A stretch of DNA of 64,000 bases, taken from contig CAZTMT010000005.1 of the NCBI GenBank assembly GCA_964615335.1, positions 127,829-191,828 of the forward strand, in the 5' to 3' direction. This stretch comes from HR10 sp964615335. Lineage in GTDB: Bacteria; Acidobacteriota; Blastocatellia; HR10. The notes below the pieces were generated by a model. The model saw only the letters and a list, made by a program, of their open reading frames with translations. It did no database searches and was not told the DNA's origin. The position numbers and the translations under genes were made by a program. How positions within the stretch are numbered: position 1 is the first letter of the stretch; the number at the start of each line of letters is the position of its first letter. This document shows positions 9,020-19,100 of the stretch, piece after piece.

Positions 9020-11674
9020 ATGTTATCCGGGAGACGGATCATCGGACTTCTCATGGCAGTCGTGATGGCGGGAGGAATTCCTTCCCGGGCGAGTTCCCAG
9101 GAGCGCCTCGATGAGATCATTCGCAGTGGCTTCATCTACCGCAATCTCGGGCCGTTTCGCGCAGGCGCGTGGATTTCGGATATCGCCGTGCCGGAGACGC
9201 CGTTGAAGTCGCACTTGTATACCTTCTACGTGGCCGCGCGACATGGCGGCGTCTGGAAGACGACCAACAACGGGACGACGTTCGAACTCGTCTTTGACCA
9301 CCATTTCTCGATCGGGGCGATCGCCATTGCTCCGTCGAACGAGAACATCGTATGGGTCGGTACGGGTGAAGCGTCCAATGCCCGAAGTTCCTACGCAGGG
9401 GATGGCGTGTACAAATCCCACGACGGCGGGAAGACCTGGCAGAACATGGGTCTGCGGGACTCCTATCACATCGCGCGCATCGTGATTCATCCGACCAATC
9501 CCGACATCGTTTATGTCGCTGCGGTGGGCCACTTGTTCACGACCAATGAAGAACGCGGCGTGTTCAAGACGACCGATGGCGGCAAGACGTGGACGAGAGT
9601 TCTCTACGTCAACGACCGGACGGGAGCCATTGACCTCGTCATGAGCCGGCGCGATCCCCAGGTGCTCTACGCGGCGATGTACGAGCGGCGGCGCCTTCCC
9701 TGGGGATTCGAGGACGGAGGGCCGGGAAGCGGCATCTACAAGACCACCGATGGCGGAACGAGTTGGAAGAAGCTCGAGGGGGGATTGCCCAGCGGAACCA
9801 TCGGGCGCATCGGATTGGACCTCTATCAGAAGAATCCCCGTATCGTCTACGCAGTCATTGACAACCGCAATCCTCGCGCCAGAATCGAGGGCGAACAGGA
9901 GATGACCGCGCCGGTCATCGGGGGCGAGGTTTATCGCAGCGATGATGGTGGAGCGACCTGGCGGAAGATGAATTCGGAGCGCGACGATGTGAGCCGCAAA
10001 TCGGGATATGCTTTCAATCAGATCCGGATTCGTCCCGATAATCCCGACCGGATTTATGTCACGGGCGCCTCTCTGATCAGTTCCTCCGATGGGGGGAAGA
10101 CATGGGTAGGGCTGAGCGGCGGGCCGCAGGAGGATCGTCCCTTCCGACGCGCCTTCGGAGATTTTCGCACGCTCTGGATTGATCCGCAGAATCCCGATCG
10201 AATGATCGCGGGCACCGATGGGGGTGTCTACATCTCTTACGACGGCGGCAAGACGTGCGATCACTACTGGAACATCCCGCTGGGTGAAGTCTACGCGCTG
10301 ACGGTGGACATGGAAGAGCCGTACAACATCTACGCTGGGCTTCAAGATCACGAGTCGTGGAAGGGACCGAGCAACGGCTGGTCCGGCAGCGTCGGGCTGG
10401 CCGATTGGGTGACGGTGGGAACTGGCGACGGCATGTACAATCAGGTGGATCCGACCGATAGCCGCTGGGTTTACAACACGCAACAGTTCGGAGGTCATGC
10501 CCGGTTCGATCAAAAGACGCGCGTGCGGAAGATCATCGCGCCGACGCGCCCGCCGGGCCAGCCCCCCCTGCGGTTCAATTGGGTCGCTCCGCTTCGGCTC
10601 TCGCCGCATAATCCGCAGATCCTCTACGCGGGCGCTCAGGTGCTCCTGCGCTCACTGGATCGCGGAGAGCACTGGCAGGAGATCAGTCCCGATTTGACGA
10701 CCAACGATCCGCGCAAGATCAGTCCGCCGGGCGCTCCCATTCAACATTGTACGATCACGACGATCTCGGAATCCCCGGTCACGCCGGGCGTCATCTGGGT
10801 GGGCACCGATGATGGCCGAGTTCAGGTGACGCGCGACGGCGGCGCGACGTGGACCGATGTGACGCCGGCCCTGGCGAAAGCGGGAGGTCCCGAAGACGCC
10901 TGGGTGACGCGCGTCTTCGCCTCGCACTTCGAGGCCGGAACGGCTTATGTGGCCAAGTCGCGGCGCTACCAGGACGATTTCCGCCCCTTTCTCTACAAGA
11001 CGACCGATTACGGCGCGACGTGGACGTCCATCGCCGGCGATCTGCCGATGCGCTCGATCAACGTCATCTTCGAAGATTACAAGAATCCCGATCTGCTCTT
11101 TGTCGGCAACGACTGGGGCGTCTACGTCTCGCTGGATGGGGGGAAACATTGGGCGGTGCTGCGAGGCAATATGCCTCCGGTTCCGGTGCACGATCTGGTG
11201 ATTCATCCGCGCGATGGCGATGTGGTCGTGGGCACCTACGGGCGTGGCCTCTGGGTGACCGACATCGCGCCGCTCCGCGAGGTGAGTCCTCAGATCCTCG
11301 ACCGCGAGGTCTATTTCTTCGCCATTCGTCCCAGAGCCCGAAGACCAGAAGGCGCTTTGGGAAATTACCGGCTTTTCGGAGATCGTTTGATCGTGACGCC
11401 GAACGAGCCCAATGGGCTCACGTTCACATACTATGTGAAGGAGGCCCGAGAAAGGGTCACGCTCACGATCACCGATCTCTCGGGCGCTCCGGTGCGCACT
11501 CTGGAGGGGACGGCTAAGGCTGGGATCAATCGCGTCGTCTGGAGCTTCCAGCCGACGGGCTCGCCGGGACGTTCCCGCGGCTCAACCCAGCGCGAGGTCG
11601 AACCGGGAGAGTACGTGGTGACGCTCCGAGTCGGCGAGAAGGAGTACACGCAGAGAGCGCGCGTTCTGCCGTGA
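9020..11674 (+). CDS. Secreted BNR/Asp-box repeat (VPS10/sortilin-like beta-propeller) protein
   Basis: 884 residues with an N-terminal signal peptide (LLMAVVMAGGIPSRASS). Many Asp-box or BNR repeats are visible: SHDGGKTW, TTDGGKTW, TTDGGTSW, SDDGGATW, SSDGGKTW, SYDGGKT, TRDGGATW, SLDGGKHW. These build one or two large beta-propellers of the type annotated as 'glycosyl hydrolase BNR repeat' or sortilin-like. The C-terminal ~110 residues form a beta-sandwich-like module (VTLTITDLSGAPVRTL) followed by VNRVVW-like text typical of secreted propeller proteins. No catalytic Asp pair can be assigned with confidence, so enzymatic activity is not claimed. It precedes a GH127-type gene by 154 bases in the same direction, fitting extracellular polymer use. 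Confidence 0.8.
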   Translation: MLSGRRIIGLLMAVVMAGGIPSRASSQERLDEIIRSGFIYRNLGPFRAGAWISDIAVPETPLKSHLYTFYVAARHGGVWKTTNNGTTFELVFDHHFSIGAIAIAPSNENIVWVGTGEASNARSSYAGDGVYKSHDGGKTWQNMGLRDSYHIARIVIHPTNPDIVYVAAVGHLFTTNEERGVFKTTDGGKTWTRVLYVNDRTGAIDLVMSRRDPQVLYAAMYERRRLPWGFEDGGPGSGIYKTTDGGTSWKKLEGGLPSGTIGRIGLDLYQKNPRIVYAVIDNRNPRARIEGEQEMTAPVIGGEVYRSDDGGATWRKMNSERDDVSRKSGYAFNQIRIRPDNPDRIYVTGASLISSSDGGKTWVGLSGGPQEDRPFRRAFGDFRTLWIDPQNPDRMIAGTDGGVYISYDGGKTCDHYWNIPLGEVYALTVDMEEPYNIYAGLQDHESWKGPSNGWSGSVGLADWVTVGTGDGMYNQVDPTDSRWVYNTQQFGGHARFDQKTRVRKIIAPTRPPGQPPLRFNWVAPLRLSPHNPQILYAGAQVLLRSLDRGEHWQEISPDLTTNDPRKISPPGAPIQHCTITTISESPVTPGVIWVGTDDGRVQVTRDGGATWTDVTPALAKAGGPEDAWVTRVFASHFEAGTAYVAKSRRYQDDFRPFLYKTTDYGATWTSIAGDLPMRSINVIFEDYKNPDLLFVGNDWGVYVSLDGGKHWAVLRGNMPPVPVHDLVIHPRDGDVVVGTYGRGLWVTDIAPLREVSPQILDREVYFFAIRPRARRPEGALGNYRLFGDRLIVTPNEPNGLTFTYYVKEARERVTLTITDLSGAPVRTLEGTAKAGINRVVWSFQPTGSPGRSRGSTQREVEPGEYVVTLRVGEKEYTQRARVLP

Positions 11675-11828
11675 CGAAGTCGAAGGACAGATGCGGCGGG
11701 GGATCCTTCAGGAGGAACTCATCAGCTCGGCATCGGTCGCAACCAGGACCACGCGGATCATCGTCTTGGATGTTGGATGAATGGGAGGCTGGGTCTTTCG
11801 GTCAGGAAACCACAGAAGGAGTTTCAAT

Positions 11829-14225
11829 ATGTCACGCGCACATGTCGTACGGTGGAGCTTTGGGATGACGGTGGCGATCCTGGTGATCGCCGGCATCGCC
11901 GGAGCACAACACGTCCCGAGTGTTATTTCTCCGGCTGTCCCTGAGCTGGCTCGTCCGTTGCCTCTCTCGGCCGTTCGGCTAACGGGGGGACCGCTCAAAC
12001 GGGCGCAGGACTTGACGGCCGATTACCTGCTCAAGCTCGAACCGGACCGCATGTTGGCGTTCTACCGCCAGCGGGCCGGGTTGGAACCGAAAGCGCCCCC
12101 TTACGGGGGATGGGATGGCGACGGTCGAAACCTGACAGGGCATATCGCCGGTCACTACCTGTCTGCCGTGAGCTTGATGTATGCGGCCACGGGCGATGTG
12201 CGCTTCAAGGAGCGCGCCGATTACATCGTCCGCGAGCTGAAAGAGGTGCAGGATAAGCACGGGGACGGTTACCTGGGCGCGCAAGCGAATGCCAAAGAGC
12301 AGTTCCTTGAGATCTCCAAAGGCAACATTCGTTCGACGAGCTTCGATCTGAACGGACTGTGGGCTCCCTGGTACGTGATGCACAAGATCTTCGCGGGATT
12401 GCGCGATGCGTACCGCTATACGGGGAATCGCACGGCGCTGGAGGTGGCGATCCGGCTCGCCACCTGGGTCGAACGGATCCTCTCCCCATTGGACGATGCG
12501 CAACTGCAGAAGATGCTCAACACGGAGTTCGGCGGCATGCCCGAAGTGCTGGCCGATCTCTACGCGGATACGGGCGACGCGCGCTGGCTCGCCCTCTCGC
12601 ATCGCTTCGATCATCGCGCCGTGCTGGAGCCGCTCTCGCGCGGGCAGAACATTCTGCCGGGCTTGCACGGCAACACGCAGGTCCCGAAACTGCATGGCTC
12701 GCTCGTGCGCTACGCCTATACGGGAAACAAAGCCGACGGCGATGCCGCGCGCTTCTTCTGGGAGATCGTCGTCCGAGATCACAGCTTCGCCACCGGCGGC
12801 CACGGTAAGGATGAATACTTCGGTCCTCCGCGCGAGCTGAGCAATCGCATTGACGGGCGCACGGCGGAGAGCTGCAACGTCTACAACATGCTCAAGATGA
12901 CGCGCAAACTCTTTGCGCTTCAGCCCGAGAGCAAATACGCGGAGTTTCACGAGCGCGCGCTTTTCACTCACGTTCTGGCCTCGATAGATCCCGAAGATGG
13001 GCGGATGTGTTACATGGTTCCTGTCGGTCGGGGCGTGCAGCGCGAATACCAGAACATGCTGGGCAGCTTCACCTGCTGTGTCGGCACGGGCATGGAGAAT
13101 CACGCCCTGCACGGCGATGGGCTCTATTACGAATCGGGCGACACGCTATGGGTCAACCTCTATGCGCCTTCCACGGCCCGATGGGAAGCCATGGGGGTGG
13201 ACCTGACCGTGGAGACCGACTTCCCCCAGGGGGATGTGGTGACTGTGCGGCTTGCGCTCCGGGAGCCCAAAGAATTCACGCTGGCGTTGCGCCGTCCGTC
13301 CTGGGCGGGCGTGGGGTTCAGCGTCCGGGTCAACGGTCGGTCCGTCCGATCGCTTCCGGTGCCGGGTTCCTATATCCGGTTGAGGCGCCAGTGGAGAAAC
13401 GGGGACACAGTGGTCCTGAGGATGCCGAAGACGCTGCGCCTGGAGCCGCTTCCGGATAATCCCCGCGTGGTCGCGATCTTGTGGGGTCCACTGGTTCTGG
13501 CTGGCGATCTCGGACCGGAACCTTCTCGCGGAGGGCGCGGCGCGCGCTCCTCTGTCGAGCCCCCCGACATCCCCGTGCTTGTAGCGGCAGGTCGCCCTCC
13601 GGCGGAGTGGATCAAGCCAGTGCCCGGCAAGCCGGGCCACTTTCGGACTCAAGGCGTCGGGCGCCCACGCGATGTGGACCTGGTGCCCTTTTACCGCCTG
13701 CACCGGCGCACGTACTCGGTCTATTTCGATCTGCTGACGCCAGAAGAATGGGCGAGGAAGGTCGCCGAGTTGCAGGCTCAGCGCGAGCGCCAACACCAAC
13801 TGGAAGCCGCGACGATCGTCTTTCTGCAGCCCGGGGACACCTCCATCGAACGCGAGTTCAATCCGCAGGGCGAAGAGACCACTCCGATACGACGAGCTGG
13901 TCGTCTGGGCCGGAGCGCCCGACGGTGGTTCTCCTTCGATCTGCCGGTTGATCCGGATCGGCCGGTGAAGCTCATCGTGACGTATCATGGGGAGGAGCGG
14001 GCCACCCGAACCTTCGAGATCCTCGTGGAGGGCGTGCGCGTTGGCCAGCAGCGGATCGAGCGGCATCAACCCGGCAGCCCCTCGAAGAGCTTTTTCGATG
14101 TCGAATACGCGATCCCGGCGGAGCTGACTCGGGGGAAGCAGCGGGTGACGGTGCGGTTCCAGGCCACAGGCGAGAGCGAGACCGCCGGCGTCTTCGGCAT
14201 TCGCCTGGTTCGCCTCACTCCTTGA
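11829..14225 (+). CDS. GH127-type glycosidase (beta-L-arabinofuranosidase family, DUF1680)
   Basis: 798 residues. The start at 11829 has AAGGAG eight bases upstream and gives a clean signal peptide ending at AGAQH; the longer frame from 11781 has neither. The body is an alpha/alpha barrel of the GH127 family: GGWDGDGRNLTGHIAGHYLS near the N-terminus, then ESCNVYNMLKMTRKLF and GSFTCCVGTGMENHA. In characterised GH127 enzymes a Glu-x-Cys and a Cys-Cys pair bind Zn and supply the cysteine nucleophile, and all are present here. A beta-sandwich follows, then an extra ~150-residue C-terminal module, so it is longer than the usual ~650. Probably releases arabinofuranose or similar sugars outside the inner membrane. 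Confidence 0.87.
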   Translation: MSRAHVVRWSFGMTVAILVIAGIAGAQHVPSVISPAVPELARPLPLSAVRLTGGPLKRAQDLTADYLLKLEPDRMLAFYRQRAGLEPKAPPYGGWDGDGRNLTGHIAGHYLSAVSLMYAATGDVRFKERADYIVRELKEVQDKHGDGYLGAQANAKEQFLEISKGNIRSTSFDLNGLWAPWYVMHKIFAGLRDAYRYTGNRTALEVAIRLATWVERILSPLDDAQLQKMLNTEFGGMPEVLADLYADTGDARWLALSHRFDHRAVLEPLSRGQNILPGLHGNTQVPKLHGSLVRYAYTGNKADGDAARFFWEIVVRDHSFATGGHGKDEYFGPPRELSNRIDGRTAESCNVYNMLKMTRKLFALQPESKYAEFHERALFTHVLASIDPEDGRMCYMVPVGRGVQREYQNMLGSFTCCVGTGMENHALHGDGLYYESGDTLWVNLYAPSTARWEAMGVDLTVETDFPQGDVVTVRLALREPKEFTLALRRPSWAGVGFSVRVNGRSVRSLPVPGSYIRLRRQWRNGDTVVLRMPKTLRLEPLPDNPRVVAILWGPLVLAGDLGPEPSRGGRGARSSVEPPDIPVLVAAGRPPAEWIKPVPGKPGHFRTQGVGRPRDVDLVPFYRLHRRTYSVYFDLLTPEEWARKVAELQAQRERQHQLEAATIVFLQPGDTSIEREFNPQGEETTPIRRAGRLGRSARRWFSFDLPVDPDRPVKLIVTYHGEERATRTFEILVEGVRVGQQRIERHQPGSPSKSFFDVEYAIPAELTRGKQRVTVRFQATGESETAGVFGIRLVRLTP

Positions 14226-14230
14226 GGGCG

Positions 14231-14306
14231 GGGAATATCCCCGGGGGAGCACCGAGCCTTCGCTCATCATGTCGTTTGGCCGAAGCTTCCCCCGACGGAT
14301 ATTCCC
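14231..14306. terminator. Imperfect hairpin between convergent genes
   Basis: Arms at 14231-14250 and 14285-14306 are imperfect inverted repeats sharing GGGAATATCC/GGATATTCCC and CGGGGGA/TCCCCCG blocks, around a ~34-base loop. It lies between the convergent GH127 and amidohydrolase genes. There is no strong T-tract, so a rho-independent function is uncertain. Confidence 0.4.
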
Positions 14307-14334
14307 TCGGTGTTTTGGAGACGGGCCGACGTCG

Positions 14335-15981
14335 CTACTTCTTCCCGGCCGTCGCGCTTGTGGCGGGAACCTTCATCCGCTCTTGTTTTTGCTTCTCGAC
14401 CATTCGGGCCACATCGGCCAGCAGTTTCTTGGCATCGTAGACGATCCCATCTTTGATCGTCCACTTGATACCGCCCACGCGCTCGACTTTGCCCGTTTGA
14501 TCGTTGAGCTTGAGAGCGCCCGTGCCGTAGAGCACCTTCAGATTCTCCAGGGGATTCTGATCCACGATCACCAGATCGGCCAACATTCCCTCTCGCACGA
14601 TGCCGAATTCGAGCGGTTTCCTCATGGGCTCATGCAGCGTCAAGGCGCCATTCATCGTCGCCGCCTGAATGACTTCGAGCGGATGAAAGCCCGCTTCCTG
14701 AAGCAGCTCCATCTCCTGGATGAATCCGAAGCCATAGGTGTTATAGATGAATCCGGAATCGGAGCCGACCGTCACGCGCCCGCCGATCCGCTTGTAGTCG
14801 TTCAACAGTCGGAACCACACCTGGTAGAAATTCTTCCAGGCGACTTCGTCCCAGGTCGTCCAGTAATACCAGTAGGAGCCATGATTGGTGCGGTTGGCCT
14901 CGTAAAATTCCATGAGCGAAGGGAGCGTATACTTCTCGTGCCAATCGGCGTTGCGCATGCGCATCTGGTCGCGGCTGGCCAGATAGGCGACCATGGTCGG
15001 ATCGAATGTCGTCCCCAGCTTCTTGTGCTCTTTCAGATACTCGTTCCATTCGGGGCTTCCTGGCGGATAAATCTTGTCCCACAGCCGCGCGACCTGACCG
15101 AAGCGATCTTGCTCGTTGTAGTAATTGTAGTTGGGGGGCCAGGGCTGCACGACATGATCTTTGAGCAGCGCTTCGAAATGGCCGTAGAAGTGGGTGACTG
15201 TTCCCAGCCCCAGCCGAGCCGCTTCGAGCGCGTCCATCTGCGCCACGCCGAGTTGCGAGAGATGAGCCGTCGAACCGAGTCCGAGCTTCTTCGCTTCATC
15301 CAGCAGCGCGGCCATGATCTCTGGGGGGTAGGCATCCAGCTTCAGCCCATCCACGCCATTTTGCGCGGCCCAGCGAACCCAGGCGCGCGCCTCATCCGGA
15401 GTCCGCACCGGCCCGCGGTTCCATCCCGTGCCCGGACGTTGATAGTTGAAGATGCGCGGGGCCACGATCTCATTGCGCGCGCTGCGCTCTTTCTCCTTCA
15501 CCGCGATCTCGTTGGGGGCCAGAGGAACGCCGCGCACGGTCGTGACTCCATGAGCCAGCCACAGTTTGTAGGGATATTCGGCTTCGGGATTCTTCGGGGG
15601 ACCGCCGGCGTGCACGTGCATGTCCACGAATCCCGGCAGGACATACATTCCGGTCGCATCAATTTCGTAATCGGGATTCTCCGGGGGACGATTCCGCCGG
15701 AGAGGCAGTCCCGGCGTGCCGGCCACCCGGATGGCGCTGATGCGATTGTTCTCGATGACAATATCCACGGGCCCGCGCGGGGGCGCGCCCGTGCCGTCAA
15801 TCAGAATCGCTCCGCGAATGACCAGGGTCCTGAACGGGCCCATTCCCTCGTCGGGTCGGCGTGGGGGAGCAGGAATGAGCTGCGCCTCGGGTTGTCGTTG
15901 TTGCGCTCCCACCAGAAGCTCCCCGATCCCGGGAAGGCTCAAAGCCAGAACACTCACAATGAGCAGCGCTCTTCTTCTCAT
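14335..15981 (-). CDS. Secreted amidohydrolase-family protein
   Basis: 548 residues from the ATG at 15981, which has GGAGGAG eight bases upstream; an ATG 36 bases further up lacks it. Signal peptide: RRALLIVSVLALSLPGIGEL. The amidohydrolase superfamily metal site is complete: HVH in GFVDMHVHAGG, a Lys in GVDGLKLDAY, His in STAHLSQ and TVTHFYGH, and Asp in VTVGSDSGF. The composite-domain strands flank the barrel (LIDGTGAPPRG at the N-terminus, GMLADLVIVDQNPLENL at the C-terminus). These are imidazolonepropionase-like or prolidase-like hydrolases; substrate is unknown. The gene lies downstream of the Oar-type receptor in the same direction with a gap of ~170 bases. Confidence 0.85.
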   Translation of the reverse strand: MRRRALLIVSVLALSLPGIGELLVGAQQRQPEAQLIPAPPRRPDEGMGPFRTLVIRGAILIDGTGAPPRGPVDIVIENNRISAIRVAGTPGLPLRRNRPPENPDYEIDATGMYVLPGFVDMHVHAGGPPKNPEAEYPYKLWLAHGVTTVRGVPLAPNEIAVKEKERSARNEIVAPRIFNYQRPGTGWNRGPVRTPDEARAWVRWAAQNGVDGLKLDAYPPEIMAALLDEAKKLGLGSTAHLSQLGVAQMDALEAARLGLGTVTHFYGHFEALLKDHVVQPWPPNYNYYNEQDRFGQVARLWDKIYPPGSPEWNEYLKEHKKLGTTFDPTMVAYLASRDQMRMRNADWHEKYTLPSLMEFYEANRTNHGSYWYYWTTWDEVAWKNFYQVWFRLLNDYKRIGGRVTVGSDSGFIYNTYGFGFIQEMELLQEAGFHPLEVIQAATMNGALTLHEPMRKPLEFGIVREGMLADLVIVDQNPLENLKVLYGTGALKLNDQTGKVERVGGIKWTIKDGIVYDAKKLLADVARMVEKQKQERMKVPATSATAGKK

Positions 15982-16150
15982 CGTTTCTCCTCCTGGCAAA
16001 GAGTCACCGTTTTTCATCTCTGCTGAGACCGTTCGGATATGGGTTCCGAAGGCTGTCAGGCGCCGCCCATTCTACCACAGAGCGCCTCGTGGGGCGATCG
16101 CACCCACGCACCTCCGAAGACCATCGCAGATCGAGCCGTGATCCTCCGCT

Positions 16151-19100
16151 TCAAAAGGCGAGTCGGAGGCGGAACTGGACCTGCCGAGGCAGCGTCATCG
16201 TGCTTGTCGTCCGACCAAAATTGGTCGCCGTGATACTGATCGGAGTGACGGCGAATGTTCCTCCTGTGGGGACTTCGAAGACCGGATGATTGAAGGCGTT
16301 GACCATCTCCGCGCGAAACTCCATGCGCACCCTCTCTCCGGCGATCGGGATCTGCTTGGCCAGCGAGAGATCGGCCGTCGCAAACCGCGGCCCATACAGG
16401 TAGATGAAGCTTCCGAACTGCCCCGGCGTCGTGGGAGGAGATAGGAAGCTGGGATTAGCCCGTCCGTCGCTTCCCACCAGCCGCGGATGGAGGAAGAAAA
16501 CATCCGGACGGCCGGACGGCTTGAATACCCCTACCAGCTTCTGCAAGTCGGCCGTCGTCACCCCGTTGAGGATCACGCCAGCGTCCGATTGATTGACCGT
16601 CGCCCGACCGCTGGAGAGCTTGAAGGGAAGACCGGATTGCACGCGGATGATCCATCCCACTGTCCAACCGCCCGCGATGCTGTTGAGGACCGGATGCGTG
16701 GTCGAAAATCGGCGCCCGGGGCCAAACGGCACGTCATAGGTGCCGAACACCTGAAAGACATGCCGGATGTCGAAGGGCGAAGGCCCATAATCCAGCCGCC
16801 GATTCCGCAGCGTCGTGAAGTCGCTCAGATTATCCACGTTCTTGGTATAGCGGTCGGTCAAGGCATGAGCCCACGTGTAGTTCACATTCAGCGTCAATCC
16901 GCGCGAGAGTCGGTGGCGGAACTCGATCTGAAGGGCATTGTAGTTCGAGAAGGAGTTGTCGCTGAGCACTCGAGCCGTACCCAAGAAAGGGTTGAGCCTG
17001 AAGAAATTGATCGGATACCGTCCGGGCGTCTGAAAGCCCAAATTGGCGCACGGCCCAAAGGCATTGCCCACCAGACGGCAGAAGTAGATCGGGGTCGAAG
17101 CGAGAATATTCGCTAAAGCCCCTGCTTGCCCTGTCTGAAGCAGCGTGATGAAGCTCCCATTGCTGAATCCCTGTCCGGCCGGCAGGCCCGCGAACGCCGT
17201 CTCGAAGATCGGGATCGCCGCTTGTCCTGGTAATCCGTTATTGAGGAAAGTAGGTCCCCGCCCCTGAGCGAGGTTGACTTCGAGGTTCTTCTGGGCCTGA
17301 AGGAACTCGCGCAGGAAGCCGTTCTCGAAGATGTTCACCTCGTTGACGTTGAACGTATGCCACAGCCGCACGCCCCGATTGCCGACGTATCGCACCTCGA
17401 TCGCCGTGCTTGTGGTCAGCTCCCGTTGAAGCCCCAAAGACCAGCTCTGTACATAGGGCGCGCGGATGTCCGGATCTATTGTGGAGATGACCGTGTTGGT
17501 GAAGGTGAAATTCGCCAGCGCCAGAGGAAAACTGAAGCTCGCCGGAAACATCCGGAAGGGCGGCAACGGATCGCCCAGATGGAGCGAGCCCGGAGCGAAA
17601 TCCACACCGGGCACCAGCGTGCCCGATTGGCGCAAGCCGGGATTATTGCCCGCGTTGTTGGTGAAATTGAGCAAGCCTTCGGAGTAATAGCTGATGGAGT
17701 AGCCGCCCCGAATGACCGTCTTCTGATCTCCCAGCACTCGTCCCAGGAAACCTTGCGAGAACTTCGGATTCCACGCGATTCCCACATGAGGGGCCGGATT
17801 GATGTAATCGCGCCGATAGGCATGCGAGCGTTGATAGATGGCTGGATGGGCGATGCCCAGCAGGGAGCCCGGAGCGAAGAGGTTCGGAGCCAGGCCGGAA
17901 GATCCTCGCGCGACGCCCGAAGGTCCAAACAGGTCCAGAAGCGTCGGACTGGTGTAGATGCCGTTTGTGTTGAAGATGTCTCCTTGAAAGTCCCATCGCA
18001 GGCCGTAGTTGAGGGTCAGCGAGCGGTGGACGCGCCAGGAGTCCTGGAAGTAAAAACCGAAGAGAGTTTGTCGTTCCCGCAGGACGACGGGCGCATCTTC
18101 CACATACTGCCGCGTCTTCTCATCCACGTTGACGGACTTGGTCACGCTGGAGACGCGACCCACAAGCAGGGCGTAGAGCGCCAAGGCATCGTTGCGCGCG
18201 TCATTGGGGATGGAAGGAAGAGTGGTGCTGTTGAAGATGGCATTCACCGGATCATCGCTCACCACTCCGAACGTGAAGCGCGGGATACCGGCATCGCCGA
18301 GCGTGCTCTGGTACATGTCGATGCGAATATAGTTTCCTCCGAAGCTGAACGAGTGGGTGCCCCGCTGGTAGTGAAAGTTGTTGACCAGGTTGTAGACCGG
18401 ATTGTTGCGCGGTTGAAAGGTGATCCCAAAGCCCAGGCCATTGACCGCCTCCAGCCCGCTCGCCAAACCCAGGGGGAAGTTCATGAGCCAGGGCTTGAAG
18501 AGGTCGCGGTTGTAGCCGATGTTGAAGATCTCTTGATTGCTCTGGATGCCGAAGTTGAACTCGTTGATCATGTTCGGTCGCAGAGTCCAGGTCGCGCTGA
18601 TATTGGCGATATAGGGATTGGAGATCTGCCCGACCGATTGTTCCTGCGCGAAGATACCGGGCAGGACCGTTCCCCGAAATCCCCGTGCGTTCACATTATG
18701 ATTGTAGGTATCCGAGACGCTGATGCGGAGCTTCTCGGTCACCTGGTAGTCGATCCGCAGCGTGGGATAGTGGTTGGTCACGGGAGAGGGGGCCACCCAC
18801 CGGAGGCGATTCCGAATCAGATCGAATGGCGAGAGCGCCCCGGCCGATGTGGCTGATTGAATCTTCTGAAGTTGCGCGGCGATCGTCGGATTGACGCGGC
18901 TCGGGAAGCCGTGTTGTCCGGCGATTTGCAGCAGGTTCACCGTGCGCGTCACCCCATCGGTTCCGACATAGGTGAACAAGCCGGTCTGAGCCGCGGGCGT
19001 CAAAACTCGCGCTTCGAACTCCGACGACTGAGGCGTGTTCACATACGCGTAGCTGGCGAACAGGAACAGGCGGTCCTTGATCAAAGGCCCGCCGAGACTG

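Noticed and set aside
14269..16026. Plus-strand ORF of 585 codons opposite the amidohydrolase
   Set aside because: The minus strand encodes complete amidohydrolase motifs with a signal peptide and ribosome binding site; the plus frame matches no recognisable pattern.
17357..18856. Plus-strand ORF of 499 codons inside the Oar-like receptor
   Set aside because: Antisense shadow of a clear receptor gene.
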